From Ruminococcus sp. (lineage in GTDB: Bacteria; Bacillota; Clostridia; Oscillospirales; Ruminococcaceae): DNA of 64,000 bases. Shown here one piece after another: positions 30,101 through 42,241 of the stretch (positions are counted from its first letter, which is position 1; the number at the start of each line of letters is the position of its first letter). The notes below the pieces were generated by a model. It ran no database searches and was not told the DNA's origin. It worked only from the letters and a program-made list of their open reading frames with translations. Made by a program: the position numbers and the translations under genes. Where the stretch lies: assembly GCA_020861185.1 (NCBI GenBank), contig JAJBSV010000008.1, positions 124,001 to 188,000 on the forward strand, given 5' to 3'.

Positions 30101-31048
30101 ATGGCAGAACTTATAAAAAAGGCTACCCGAGAGAGCTATGGCGAAACCTTGGCTGAACTCGGCGATAAGTACGAAAATCTCTATGTTTTGGATGCCGACC
30201 TCGCCGCCGCAACCAAGACAGGTATATTCAAGAAGAAGTTCCCTGACAGACACATTGATTGCGGTATTCAGGAAGCAAACATGATGGGCGTTGCCGCGGG
30301 TCTTGCCGCAACAGGAAAGATTCCTTTCGCATCATCGTTTGCAATGTTCGCCGCCGGAAGAGCATACGAGATTGTAAGAAACTCTATCGGCTATCCGCAC
30401 CTCAACGTCAAAATCGGTGCTACACACGCCGGCATTTCTGTAGGTGAAGACGGTGCTACACATCAGTGCAACGAGGATATAGCTCTTATGCGCACTATCC
30501 CCGGTATGACCGTTATCAATCCCGCTGACGATGTAGAGGCAAGAGCGGCTATCGAGGCAGCTATCCAGTATGTCGGACCGGTTTATATGCGCTTCGGAAG
30601 ACTTGCGACTCCGGTTTTCAATGATAAGGAAACCTATAAATTCGAACTCGGCAAGGGTGTTCAGCTCACAGAAGGAAGCGATGTGACCATCGTTGCAACC
30701 GGACTTCTTGTGTATGAGGCACTTGTCGCCGCAGAACAGCTCAAGAACGACGGCATCAGCGCAAGAGTTATCAACATCCACACCATCAAGCCCTTAGATG
30801 AGGAAATCATTGTCAAGGCGGCTCGTGAGACAGGACTCGTTATTACTGCCGAGGAGCACAGCGTCATCGGCGGTCTCGGCTCTGCTGTATGCGATACACT
30901 TTCCGCTAACTGCCCGACCAAGGTCGTGAAGATTGGCGTAAACGACGTATTCGGCTATTCAGGTCCCGCAGTTCAGCTTCTCAAGGAATTCGGACTCTGC
31001 TCCGAGAATATTGTAGCTACCGTAAAGGAAGCTATGAGGAGCAAATAA
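30101..31048 (+). CDS. Transketolase, C-terminal subunit
   Basis: LDADLAAATKTGIF; DCGIQEANMMGVAAGLA; TAEEHSVIGGLGSAV. Confidence 0.95.
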   Translation: MAELIKKATRESYGETLAELGDKYENLYVLDADLAAATKTGIFKKKFPDRHIDCGIQEANMMGVAAGLAATGKIPFASSFAMFAAGRAYEIVRNSIGYPHLNVKIGATHAGISVGEDGATHQCNEDIALMRTIPGMTVINPADDVEARAAIEAAIQYVGPVYMRFGRLATPVFNDKETYKFELGKGVQLTEGSDVTIVATGLLVYEALVAAEQLKNDGISARVINIHTIKPLDEEIIVKAARETGLVITAEEHSVIGGLGSAVCDTLSANCPTKVVKIGVNDVFGYSGPAVQLLKEFGLCSENIVATVKEAMRSK

Positions 31049-31116
31049 TTTTCAAGAAATATTCAGTTTCCCGTTCCGAGAGCATAGTATGTCTTATCGG
31101 GACGGGAGGCGATATT

Positions 31117-31755
31117 TTGCAGAGACGTAGGCACAGAATTAAGAAAGATAACGGCAATACGGGAACGGCAGTAATGCTGATTCTGATTGCTGTAGTTGTC
31201 CTGTTGTTTATAAACGCCGCACTGAAGCCTGTTATCATGAACATGGCGGAGTCGTATGGAAAAATGTCGGTTGCAAAGGCAGTTGACGAAGCGGTCATTG
31301 AGCTTTTTGAAAACGAAGACATCGGCTATTCCGATTTGGTCAGGCTTACTTTCAGCGATTCCGGATTTGTGACGGCTGTCGAATATAATTCAGCGGAGAT
31401 AAACAGAATCAAGCTCTCATTGAGCAATAGCTTGGTTTCGGGTCTTGAGAAGCTCAGAGCCTCAAAGATTAAAGTTCCCATAGGTAGCTTAACCGGAAAT
31501 GCTTATTTCAGCGGAAGGGGACTGAGCCTGAGACTTCGGATAATGCAGTCATCGGTGCCGGTTATCGAAGTGATTTCGTCCTTCGAGAGTGAAGGTATAA
31601 ATACCGTTTTGCATCGCATTATAATAAGAATCACCGTTGAGACTGAGGCGTATCTTCCTCCGAGAAGGGCAAGCTTTACTCTCACACAGGATTTTGTAAT
31701 AGCACAGACAATAATTATCGGTGATATTCCGTCAGGATATGCCGATATTGGATAA
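31117..31755 (+). CDS. yunB: Sporulation protein YunB
   Basis: N-terminal TM; KVPIGSLTGNAYFSGRGLSLRLRIMQSSVPVIEVISSFESEGINTVLHRIIIRI matches YunB family; TTG start. Confidence 0.88.
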   Translation: MQRRRHRIKKDNGNTGTAVMLILIAVVVLLFINAALKPVIMNMAESYGKMSVAKAVDEAVIELFENEDIGYSDLVRLTFSDSGFVTAVEYNSAEINRIKLSLSNSLVSGLEKLRASKIKVPIGSLTGNAYFSGRGLSLRLRIMQSSVPVIEVISSFESEGINTVLHRIIIRITVETEAYLPPRRASFTLTQDFVIAQTIIIGDIPSGYADIG

Positions 31756-33750
<1,995 letters not shown>

Positions 33751-33786
33751 CGTAGACATACTAAAGATGAAAGAAAGGCGGACGAA

Positions 33787-34068
33787 ATGGCAAATAATCC
33801 GAATATAGATATCAAGTACGTTGCGAAGCTTGCAAGAATCAGGATTTCCGATGATGAGCTTCCGAGATATTCAGAGGAAATGAACAACATCATCAAGATG
33901 GTCGAGGCTATGCCTGAGATTGACGACGAGCTATTGGTCGACGAGAGTAACGTTATGGAATTAAGAGAGGACAAGCTTTCTGAAAGCAAGCTTTCCCGTG
34001 ATGAAATTCTTAAGAATGCTCCGAAGGTCGTTGCCGGTTGCGTGGTCGTGCCGAAGACTGTTGAGTAG
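33787..34068 (+). CDS. gatC: Asp-tRNA(Asn)/Glu-tRNA(Gln) amidotransferase subunit C
   Basis: VAKLARIRISDDELPRYSEEMNNIIKMVEAM; upstream of gatA. Confidence 0.93.
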   Translation: MANNPNIDIKYVAKLARIRISDDELPRYSEEMNNIIKMVEAMPEIDDELLVDESNVMELREDKLSESKLSRDEILKNAPKVVAGCVVVPKTVE

Positions 34069-34080
34069 GGAGGAAGCAAA

Positions 34081-35559
34081 TTGGAACTTTATGAATTTAA
34101 AGCGTGCGAGCTGAGCGAAATGCTCGGTAAAGGTGAGATATCATCCAAGGAGCTCACTGAATCTGTGTTTGACAGAATCGAAAAGACCGAGCCTGCTATC
34201 GGCGCATATCTGACGCTAAATCGTGATTCGGCACTTTCTGAGGCTGAGAAGATAGACGCAAAAAGAGCATCCGGCGAGGAGCTATCTCCTCTTGCTGGAA
34301 TCCCGATAGGAATCAAAGACAATATCTCGACAACAGGCATCAGAACAACCTGTGCCTCAAGAATGCTCGAGAATTATACTCCCGTTTTTGATGCGACAGT
34401 TGTCACTAAGCTAAAAAATGCCGGCGCAATCATAACCGGTAAGCTCAATATGGATGAGTTCGCAATGGGCTCTTCGACCGAAACGTCTTATTTCCAGCCA
34501 ACCAAGAATCCGTTTGACACTTCCTGTGTTCCCGGCGGTTCTTCCGGCGGATCTGCGGCGGCTGTAGCTTCTATGGAGGCTGTCATGGCTCTCGGCTCGG
34601 ATACCGGTGGTTCAATTCGTCAGCCGTCTTCTTTATGCGGCGTTGTCGGGCTTAAGCCTACATACGGCAGTGTTTCGAGATATGGCTTGGTTGCCTTTGC
34701 ATCGTCTTTGGACCAGATTGGTCCTATCACAAGAAGTGTTAAGGACTCGGCAATGCTTTTTGATGCCATTTGCGGGCATGATTCTTTGGATGCCACCAGT
34801 GCAAGAAGAGATTATGCTCCCATAAGCGGAACCCTTGACGGTGATGTCCGTGGACTTAAGATAGGCATTCCAAAGGAATACTTCGGCGACGGTATCAAGC
34901 CGGAAGTAAAAGAGGCTGTTATGAGCTCTGTCAAGGCTCTTGAGAGCAGGGGAGCAACTGTAAAGGAGATTTCTCTTCCTTCAACTGACTATGCCCTTTC
35001 TGCTTACTATATAATTGCCTGTGCCGAAGCTTCATCAAATCTTGCAAGATTTGACGGCGTAAAGTACGGTTATCGTTGCGAAAATCCCGAAAACCTCATG
35101 GATATGTATGAGAGAACGAGAAGCGAAGGCTTCGGAAGAGAAGTCAAGAGAAGAATAATACTCGGCACTTTTGTACTCAGTTCAGGATACTATGATGCCT
35201 ATTACAAAAAGGCAAAGCTCTTGCAGAAGAGAATTCGTTCTGAATTTGACAGCGCATTTAACGATGTAGACGTGATTGTTACTCCCACGTCTCCGTTTGA
35301 AGCCTTCAAATTTGGTGACAAGATGGATGACCCGCTTGCGATGTATTCGGCAGATATCTGCACCGTTACTGTTAATATCGCCGGTCTTCCCGCAGTCAGC
35401 GTGCCTTGCGGCTATTCCGAAATCGGATTGCCCTATGGTATGCAAATAATCGGCAGAAGCTTTGACGAGAAAACAATTCTCAATGCGGCGTATGCTCACG
35501 AGTGCGGTTTTGGCGGTTTCAGAGCGCCCGTAATTGCGAGTAAGGGGGTAGAGCTATGA
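34081..35559 (+). CDS. gatA: Asp-tRNA(Asn)/Glu-tRNA(Gln) amidotransferase subunit A
   Basis: [43 protein letters not shown]. Confidence 0.98.
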   Translation: MELYEFKACELSEMLGKGEISSKELTESVFDRIEKTEPAIGAYLTLNRDSALSEAEKIDAKRASGEELSPLAGIPIGIKDNISTTGIRTTCASRMLENYTPVFDATVVTKLKNAGAIITGKLNMDEFAMGSSTETSYFQPTKNPFDTSCVPGGSSGGSAAAVASMEAVMALGSDTGGSIRQPSSLCGVVGLKPTYGSVSRYGLVAFASSLDQIGPITRSVKDSAMLFDAICGHDSLDATSARRDYAPISGTLDGDVRGLKIGIPKEYFGDGIKPEVKEAVMSSVKALESRGATVKEISLPSTDYALSAYYIIACAEASSNLARFDGVKYGYRCENPENLMDMYERTRSEGFGREVKRRIILGTFVLSSGYYDAYYKKAKLLQKRIRSEFDSAFNDVDVIVTPTSPFEAFKFGDKMDDPLAMYSADICTVTVNIAGLPAVSVPCGYSEIGLPYGMQIIGRSFDEKTILNAAYAHECGFGGFRAPVIASKGVEL

Positions 35560-36989
35560 TAAGAGGCTATGAAGTTGTTGTCGGTCTGGAGGTTCATGCT
35601 GAGCTCAACACTGCAACTAAGATTTATTGCAACTGCAAAAACTCCTTTGGGCTCGAGGTAAATACTCAGGTTTGTCCGATTTGCCTCGGAATGCCCGGAA
35701 CTCTCCCTACTCTCAACGAAAAGGTCGTAGAATATGCTATAAAGATGGGGCATGCTCTTAACTGTGGGATTAACAGGATTTGCAAGCAGGACAGAAAGAA
35801 CTATTTTTATCCCGACCTTCCGAAGTCCTATCAGATTTCGCAGGCTGATATCCCGCTGTGCCATGACGGTTACATAGATATTATTGTTGACGGCGAGACA
35901 AAGAGAATCGGCGTTGAGCGTATTCACATCGAGGAGGATGCAGGAAAGCTTCTTCACTCGGATAAGTTTGACGGTTCTCTCGTAGACTTCAACCGCTGCG
36001 GAGTTCCGCTTATTGAAATTGTTTCAAGACCTGATATGAGAAGCTCAGATGAAGCTAAGGCATATCTTGAAACTATCCGTTCGATCCTCAGATATATTGA
36101 CATTTCCGACTGCAAGATGCAGGAGGGCTCAATAAGATGCGATGTCAATGTTTCCGTTCACAAGCCGGGTGAACCTCTCGGCACGAGATGCGAAATGAAG
36201 AACGTCAACAGCTTTTCAGCGGTCGTTCATGGCATAGATTACGAAGCAAACCGCCAGATTGAAGTGCTTGAAGCCGGTGGCACCATAACTCAAGAAACAA
36301 GGAGATGGGATGACGCCAAGGGCGAAAGCGTCTCGATGCGTTCCAAAGAGGATGCTCAGGACTACAGATATTTCCCCGAGCCTGACCTTGGAACGATAGT
36401 AGTTTCCGAGGAGAAGGTGCAGTATCTGAAAGATACGCTCCCCGAGCTTCCCAACGCCAGAATAATGAGATACATTGGCATCTGTGGGCTTTCATATAAC
36501 GATGCCGCAATGATTGTCGACGTTCCCGAAAAAGCTGAGCTGTTTGATAAGACACTTGAGGCCGGTTGCAAGTCGGGCAAGCTTCTTTCAAACTGGATTT
36601 TGGGCGAGATTTCGAAGCTTATGAACGATGGAATCGACATTCACGAGACGAATCTTACTCCCAAAAAGCTTGCAAAGATTGTCAACTATATTGACTCCGG
36701 CAAGATTTCCACTGCCGCAGGCAAGAAAGTCTTCGACGCCGTTATGAGTGACAACGCCGATATTGATGAGTTCATCGAGAAGAATTCTCTGTCGCAGATA
36801 TCGGATGTTTCGTCTCTTGAGAAGATTGCCGCCGAGGTTGTTTCCCAGAACGAAAAGTCGGTATCAGATTACAAGAACGGCAAGACGAACGCTCTCGGCT
36901 ACCTCGTAGGTCAGTGCATGAAGGCTTCCAAGGGCAAGGCAAATCCCGCTGTCATGAAGGAGCTTGTTCTGAAGCTTCTTGAAGAATAA
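35556..36989 (+). CDS. gatB: Asp-tRNA(Asn)/Glu-tRNA(Gln) amidotransferase subunit B
   Basis: [45 protein letters not shown]. Confidence 0.98.
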   Translation: MIRGYEVVVGLEVHAELNTATKIYCNCKNSFGLEVNTQVCPICLGMPGTLPTLNEKVVEYAIKMGHALNCGINRICKQDRKNYFYPDLPKSYQISQADIPLCHDGYIDIIVDGETKRIGVERIHIEEDAGKLLHSDKFDGSLVDFNRCGVPLIEIVSRPDMRSSDEAKAYLETIRSILRYIDISDCKMQEGSIRCDVNVSVHKPGEPLGTRCEMKNVNSFSAVVHGIDYEANRQIEVLEAGGTITQETRRWDDAKGESVSMRSKEDAQDYRYFPEPDLGTIVVSEEKVQYLKDTLPELPNARIMRYIGICGLSYNDAAMIVDVPEKAELFDKTLEAGCKSGKLLSNWILGEISKLMNDGIDIHETNLTPKKLAKIVNYIDSGKISTAAGKKVFDAVMSDNADIDEFIEKNSLSQISDVSSLEKIAAEVVSQNEKSVSDYKNGKTNALGYLVGQCMKASKGKANPAVMKELVLKLLEE

Positions 36990-37020
36990 TCAAATTATAG
37001 AGACTAAAGCGACTGCTGTT

Positions 37021-38013
37021 TCAGCGGTCGCTTTTTCTATATGTCAGAGCAATTAAAACCATTCCGGAAACGCAAATAAACGGAATAATGCTTTCCGTGT
37101 TCGAAAATTTAATGCTGTTGGTTGCTTCGGTTTCGAGGCTTATATGATTCTGTACGATGATATAGCCGAGAGAGGAGAATAGAGCGGTTAATAACAACTG
37201 GATTGGTCTGGTGATATAAAACCACTTGAAGCTATAGCTTCCACCTGAAAGACATATAATTTGCATGTGCACACACAGTCCGCCGAATGACAATAGTACT
37301 GTAGTCAATATAAAGAATAGTATTCCGTTTCCTTGAAGTGAAATAATATTTGATATCTCAAGAATTGCGGATATAATGGGATTCAGTGACGGCAAGATTG
37401 AGATGAGTGCTGAAAAGAACACTATTGCTGAACATATCGAAATCATAGAATTTGCAGAAGAGTTTATTGATTCCATTACAGAGGCAGTAAGTGGAACACC
37501 TTTACAGCTGATATTAACATTCGATTTGAATTTAAATTTGACTGTACAAATCATATATAAAAGCATATTTGATGAGAATATCGAAATAAATGCTGTGAAG
37601 CCTAAAAGCTTGCTATGGTATAAGGCTGTATTGACTATTCCCAAAATATATGCCGGACCCGAGGCAAACGAAAAACAGATTGCAATTTCCGCCTGCTCTG
37701 ATGTAATTGCATTTTCCTTTACGAGGTCACTGAGTACCTTTGCACCTATCGGATATCCGCAAATATTTCCGAGGAGAAATGCAAGAAATATCCCGTAATT
37801 TGCATATGAAATTTTCTTTGGCTTAAATGCCACAGAGCATTTTATAAGTACACCTGAAAAAACGCTGTTGAGGAAGAGCGAAGGCACTATGTTTATAACA
37901 CAGTTCTCTATAGATGTGATGATGCCGTCTTTTACTTCATCAATATGTACCAACGATAATACGAGAACCGTAATTACCAACGCTACAGACAGCCCGTTCA
38001 AAACATTTTTCAT
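37021..38013 (-). CDS. YlbJ-like sporulation integral membrane protein
   Basis: Multi-TM; VPSLFLNSVFSGVL, GNICGYPIGAKVLSDLVKENAITSEQAE, FASGPAYILG as in the YlbJ family. Confidence 0.75.
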   Translation of the reverse strand: MKNVLNGLSVALVITVLVLSLVHIDEVKDGIITSIENCVINIVPSLFLNSVFSGVLIKCSVAFKPKKISYANYGIFLAFLLGNICGYPIGAKVLSDLVKENAITSEQAEIAICFSFASGPAYILGIVNTALYHSKLLGFTAFISIFSSNMLLYMICTVKFKFKSNVNISCKGVPLTASVMESINSSANSMISICSAIVFFSALISILPSLNPIISAILEISNIISLQGNGILFFILTTVLLSFGGLCVHMQIICLSGGSYSFKWFYITRPIQLLLTALFSSLGYIIVQNHISLETEATNSIKFSNTESIIPFICVSGMVLIALTYRKSDR

Positions 38014-38040
38014 TGCTTGACCTTCTTTTCGGCTTTTACA

Positions 38041-38067
38041 ATTCTATGCTTGGATTTTCGGCAGTAT
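38041..38067 (-). promoter_or_regulatory. Candidate sigma-E promoter for the ylbJ-like gene
   Basis: Minus strand ATA-N16-CATAGAAT, one mismatch to CATAcAnT, ~28 nt upstream of the ATG. Confidence 0.45.
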
Positions 38068-38087
38068 AATTGAAGGGAGTGATTCTA

Positions 38088-38369
38088 TTGAATATTAAAT
38101 CCATACTGCCTGAACTTAAAAGTCGGGCGAGAAAATATGCTTATTACGAATCATATGTCACGGTATCGGGCGATGATGAGGTTCTGATTGAAAATGTTAC
38201 CGATGTTTTGGAGTGCAACGAAATCATGGTAAGGGTTAAAGCCGGGGCAAACGAAGTGGTTGTCTGGGGAGAGAATCTGAAAATATCCGCATATACCGAC
38301 CATTCGGTTGCGCTTACCGGTAAAATTACATCCGTAGAAATCTCAAAAGGCGGTGCAAAGATACTATGA
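38088..38369 (+). CDS. yqfC: Sporulation protein YqfC (YabP/YqfC family)
   Basis: VTVSGDDEVLIENVTDVLECNEIMVRVKAGANEVVVWGENLKI; TTG start at 38088 after AAGGGAG. Confidence 0.88.
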   Translation: MNIKSILPELKSRARKYAYYESYVTVSGDDEVLIENVTDVLECNEIMVRVKAGANEVVVWGENLKISAYTDHSVALTGKITSVEISKGGAKIL

Positions 38370-39535
38370 GCCTGCTTTTTATGCACTTGACTGGAATCAT
38401 TACTGTCAGAGTTGATGGCTTTGATATGGGAACTGTCATAAATCGCTTGAGAAAAGAATGCAAAGTGATTTCGCTTGACACTAAAGGCAATACGGTTTAT
38501 GCTACACTTCCGTTTTATTATGAGAAGAAGCTTGAAGATATTTCATATCAAAGCAACTGTGTTCTGGAGATTACTTCTCGCAAAGGCGTCTATTTTCATT
38601 TCCGTAAATATCGGAAGAGATACGGCTTTGTTGTCGGTATTCTTGTTTCTATTCTTCTTTCTTTTTACCTGTCTAATATTGTTTTCAGCATCAGAATTGT
38701 CGGAACGGATGACGAAAGCATCATTTATGAAGCAAGAGAAATTCTCGAAGAAGAAGGACTGAAGGCGGGTGCATTCATCCCGAATCTCAACTTTCTTAAG
38801 CTTCAGACAAGGCTTTTTGAGATTGACGATGATATATCTTGGGTGTCTATCGGCAACAGCGGTTCCGTTGTTACAGTAAATCTGAGGACTGTTGTCGAGA
38901 AGGTAGAGACCGACGAAGGCAGGATTCCATGCAATATAATCGCCACCGAGGATGCACAGATAGTGGATATCAATGTTCTTGTCGGGCATCTTGAAAAATT
39001 GATAGGTGATGCCGTTGCGAAAGGAGATTTGCTTGTAAGCGGATATGTTGAAAGGGGAAGCGGCAGGACTTATTACTATCATTCCATTGCAAACATCACC
39101 GCTGTTTTTGAAAGAACGGTCACGTTTGAGCAGAGCATATACGACAGAAAAGTGGTAGATGGTGAGATTTTCTACGCTAAGAGTCTGAGCATATTTGATA
39201 TTGATATACCGATTCCGAACTTAAATGTGCTCAGTGGTTCTTATATCACAGATACATATAGGGCTAGTCTTAATCTTTTCGGAATTGAACTACCGATTGG
39301 AATCACTACAACCGAATATACCGAGCAGATATATAAGCTGAACATCTATACACTGGACGAAGCGGAAGAAATCGTTTATGCGAGACTTGAAAACTACGAA
39401 GAGAATCTGATAGGAGATTATGAGGTTATGAATAAGGACGTGGCGGTTGAGAAAACCGACAGTTCGGTTGTTCTTACCTGTACCTATACTTTGAAGGGCG
39501 ATATCGGCATAGAGAGCCCGATATTCGCGAAATAA
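38366..39535 (+). CDS. yqfD: Sporulation protein YqfD
   Basis: Central TM, FRKYRKRYGFVVGILVSILLSFYLSNIVFSIRIVG; between yqfC and phoH. Confidence 0.92.
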   Translation: MSLLFMHLTGIITVRVDGFDMGTVINRLRKECKVISLDTKGNTVYATLPFYYEKKLEDISYQSNCVLEITSRKGVYFHFRKYRKRYGFVVGILVSILLSFYLSNIVFSIRIVGTDDESIIYEAREILEEEGLKAGAFIPNLNFLKLQTRLFEIDDDISWVSIGNSGSVVTVNLRTVVEKVETDEGRIPCNIIATEDAQIVDINVLVGHLEKLIGDAVAKGDLLVSGYVERGSGRTYYYHSIANITAVFERTVTFEQSIYDRKVVDGEIFYAKSLSIFDIDIPIPNLNVLSGSYITDTYRASLNLFGIELPIGITTTEYTEQIYKLNIYTLDEAEEIVYARLENYEENLIGDYEVMNKDVAVEKTDSSVVLTCTYTLKGDIGIESPIFAK

Positions 39536-39631
39536 TTGATTTATATTGACGGTGGGATATTGAAATATCCCGCTTTATCTGGTATAATAATAGTGGAAAG
39601 GGAAGTGCATTTCAAGGAAGGATGTGTATAT

Positions 39632-40612
39632 ATGGAGAAATCTCTGGCTGTAACAAATGTCGGTCTGATACAGGGACTTTTCGGAAGTCAGGACGAAAAT
39701 ATCCGCCTGATTCAGGATGAACTCGGGGTTAATATCGTCACAAGAGGCGGCAATATCAAGGTTATCGGTCTTGATAACGAAGTCGAAAAAGCCTATAAGT
39801 GCATAGTTGCTTTGCTTAAAATATTGGAAAACGGTGATGAAATTTCTCCTCAGCAGGTCAGATATGTTCTGTCTATGGGTGATGAAGCCTCGGCGGATGA
39901 AATCGCGAAGCTTTCCGACGGCGGAATCTGCGTCACTGCCACCGGCAAAACAATCAAACCCAAGACTCTTGGTCAGAAGAAATATATTGATGCCATAGAT
40001 TCAAATACAATCACATTCGGAGTAGGTCCTGCCGGAACTGGAAAAACATATCTCGCTGTTTCAATGGCTGTAAGAGCATTCAAGTCTCACAGCATAAATA
40101 AGATTATTCTAACTCGTCCTGCCGTTGAAGCAGGGGAGAAGCTTGGCTTTCTTCCGGGAGACCTGCAGACAAAGGTTGACCCATACTTAAGACCGCTTTA
40201 TGATGCGCTTTTCGAAATGCTCGGAGCCGAATCGTTCGCCAAGTATCAGGAAAGAGGAAATATTGAGGTCGCGCCTCTTGCTTATATGAGAGGCAGAACT
40301 CTTGACGAAGCGTTTGTAATTCTGGATGAAGCGCAGAACACGTCGCCGGAACAGATGAAGATGTTCTTAACCCGTCTCGGCTTTAACAGCAAGATGGTTA
40401 TCACCGGAGATGTAACCCAGATTGATTTGCCTGACCCAAGGAAATCGGGACTCATAGAGGCTGTCAAGGTACTGAAGAATGTTCCTGACATAGGGATAAT
40501 TCACTTTTCCGAAAAAGATGTCGTAAGACACAAGCTTGTTCAGGATATTGTCAAGGCATATGAGCAGTATAACAACAGAGAAAGGATGAAAAAGACTCGT
40601 GAGAAGGCTTAG
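39632..40612 (+). CDS. phoH: PhoH-like ATPase
   Basis: TFGVGPAGTGKTYLAVSMAV; ILTRPAVEAGEKLGFLPGD; ILDEAQNTSPEQMKMFLTR. Confidence 0.95.
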   Translation: MEKSLAVTNVGLIQGLFGSQDENIRLIQDELGVNIVTRGGNIKVIGLDNEVEKAYKCIVALLKILENGDEISPQQVRYVLSMGDEASADEIAKLSDGGICVTATGKTIKPKTLGQKKYIDAIDSNTITFGVGPAGTGKTYLAVSMAVRAFKSHSINKIILTRPAVEAGEKLGFLPGDLQTKVDPYLRPLYDALFEMLGAESFAKYQERGNIEVAPLAYMRGRTLDEAFVILDEAQNTSPEQMKMFLTRLGFNSKMVITGDVTQIDLPDPRKSGLIEAVKVLKNVPDIGIIHFSEKDVVRHKLVQDIVKAYEQYNNRERMKKTREKA

Positions 40613-41144
40613 AGTTGCGTTTAATAACGAGCAGAAGTATATACCGATAACAAAGGAATTCAGAAAGCTGTTGCGCTCCTGTTGCAAGTGCTCTCTTTGC
40701 TGTGTGGGATTTGATGAGAACTGCGAGATAAGCATTTCATTTGTCACAAATGACGTTATAAAAGAGCTGAACGCTCAGTATCGCAATATAGATGCGCCTA
40801 CGGATGTTTTGTCTTTCCCACTTGCCGACAACTGCGAGTTTGACCTGAATCCCGACAGCGATTGTTATATGCTCGGAGACATAATTATTTCCACGGAAAA
40901 GTCTGCTGAACAGGCGGTAGACAATAATCATTCTACGGAAAGAGAAATAGCATTCCTGGTTGTCCATTCTATGCTTCATCTGTTGGGATACGACCATCCC
41001 GACGAGGACGGACCGGAAACCAAGGAGATGCGCTTAAAAGAAAAAGAAATTATGCGTTCACTTGGATATGAAAGCGGAGAAATACTTTTGCATCCTGTTC
41101 ATTCCAAGGATGATATAGAATCAGTGGAGGAAGAAGTTAAGTGA
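40599..41144 (+). CDS. ybeY: Endoribonuclease YbeY
   Basis: DVLSFPL, GDIIISTEKA-like, HSMLHLLGYDHPD metal site; GTG start. Confidence 0.95.
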   Translation: MRRLRVAFNNEQKYIPITKEFRKLLRSCCKCSLCCVGFDENCEISISFVTNDVIKELNAQYRNIDAPTDVLSFPLADNCEFDLNPDSDCYMLGDIIISTEKSAEQAVDNNHSTEREIAFLVVHSMLHLLGYDHPDEDGPETKEMRLKEKEIMRSLGYESGEILLHPVHSKDDIESVEEEVK

Positions 41145-42040
41145 CAGAAAATTCATTTGTAACAATCGTTGGAAGACCGAATGCGGGGAAGTCATCCCTC
41201 ATAAACGCTCTTGTCGGTGAAAAGATAGCGGCAGTAAGCTCGAAGCCCCAGACAACGAGAACCAAGATTACCGGTGTTCTCACAAGAGGCGACATTCAGT
41301 ATGTCTTTATGGACACTCCGGGAATGCACCACTCAAGGGACAAGCTTTCCGAATACATGCTTAAGGCTATTGATAACTCTGTAAGCTCGGTTGACTGCGC
41401 TTTGTTGGTTGCGGACAGCACTAAAAAGGCGGGAGAAGCCGAGAAAACGCTTTTAGCGTCGCTTCACGCATCCAGAACTCCCGTTATTCTTGTCATTAAT
41501 AAAGTCGACCTGTTTGAGAATAAAGAGGATCTGATTCCTGTCATTGCCGAATATGCGGCACTCTATGATTTTGATTCCGTTATCCCGATAAGTGCTATTA
41601 ACTCGGACGGGCTCGATATCATACTTGATGCTATTTCAAAGCACACGGTAAAGGGACCGCATTATTTCCCGGACGACAAATTTACCGACCAGCCGGAGTG
41701 TGTAATAATCTCCGAAATGATAAGAGAAAAGCTTCTTGAATTGCTTTCCGATGAGGTTCCGCACGGAATCGCAGTAAGCGTAGAGAGCTTGCAGGAAAGA
41801 GACACCCGCTCGGGTGAGAGCATCATGGATGTAGTAGCAACTATATACTGCGAAAAAGAGTCTCACAAAGGCATCATCATTGGCAAAAACGGAGCTATGC
41901 TCAAGAAAGTCGGTCAGCTTGCAAGAGAGGATATCGAGCGGTTCTTTATGATAAAAACGAACCTCAAGCTCTGGGTAAAGGTCAAGGAAAATTGGCGCAA
42001 CAGAGACGCTTTGATTAAAAACTTCGGTCTTGGCGACTGA
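41141..42040 (+). CDS. era: GTPase Era
   Basis: VGRPNAGKSSLINALVGEKIAAVSSKPQTTRTKITG; KH domain GKNGAMLKKVG. Confidence 0.97.
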   Translation: MTENSFVTIVGRPNAGKSSLINALVGEKIAAVSSKPQTTRTKITGVLTRGDIQYVFMDTPGMHHSRDKLSEYMLKAIDNSVSSVDCALLVADSTKKAGEAEKTLLASLHASRTPVILVINKVDLFENKEDLIPVIAEYAALYDFDSVIPISAINSDGLDIILDAISKHTVKGPHYFPDDKFTDQPECVIISEMIREKLLELLSDEVPHGIAVSVESLQERDTRSGESIMDVVATIYCEKESHKGIIIGKNGAMLKKVGQLAREDIERFFMIKTNLKLWVKVKENWRNRDALIKNFGLGD

Positions 42041-42100
42041 TTTTACCATTCATAAATCCTACCGGTCTGCTAAAGCTAAAGACAAGTGGTAGGTGATGAT

Positions 42101-42241
42101 ATGGACAAGCTTTGGCAGATATTTTATTCGAGCGGCAAGATTGCCGACTATCTGATATACAAACATAAACTGATACAAGGCGGAAATAAGAATGCTGACA
42201 GTGAAGGGTCTTGTAATAAGAGAGCGACAGTACGGCGATAA
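42101..42241 (+). CDS. YqzL-like small protein (46 aa), not in the supplied ORF track
   Basis: Manual translation MDKLWQIFYSSGKIADYLIYKHKLIQGGNKNADSEGSCNKRATVRR*; located between era and recO like B. subtilis yqzL; GTGATGAT spacing after AGGTG. Confidence 0.65.
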   Translation: MDKLWQIFYSSGKIADYLIYKHKLIQGGNKNADSEGSCNKRATVRR

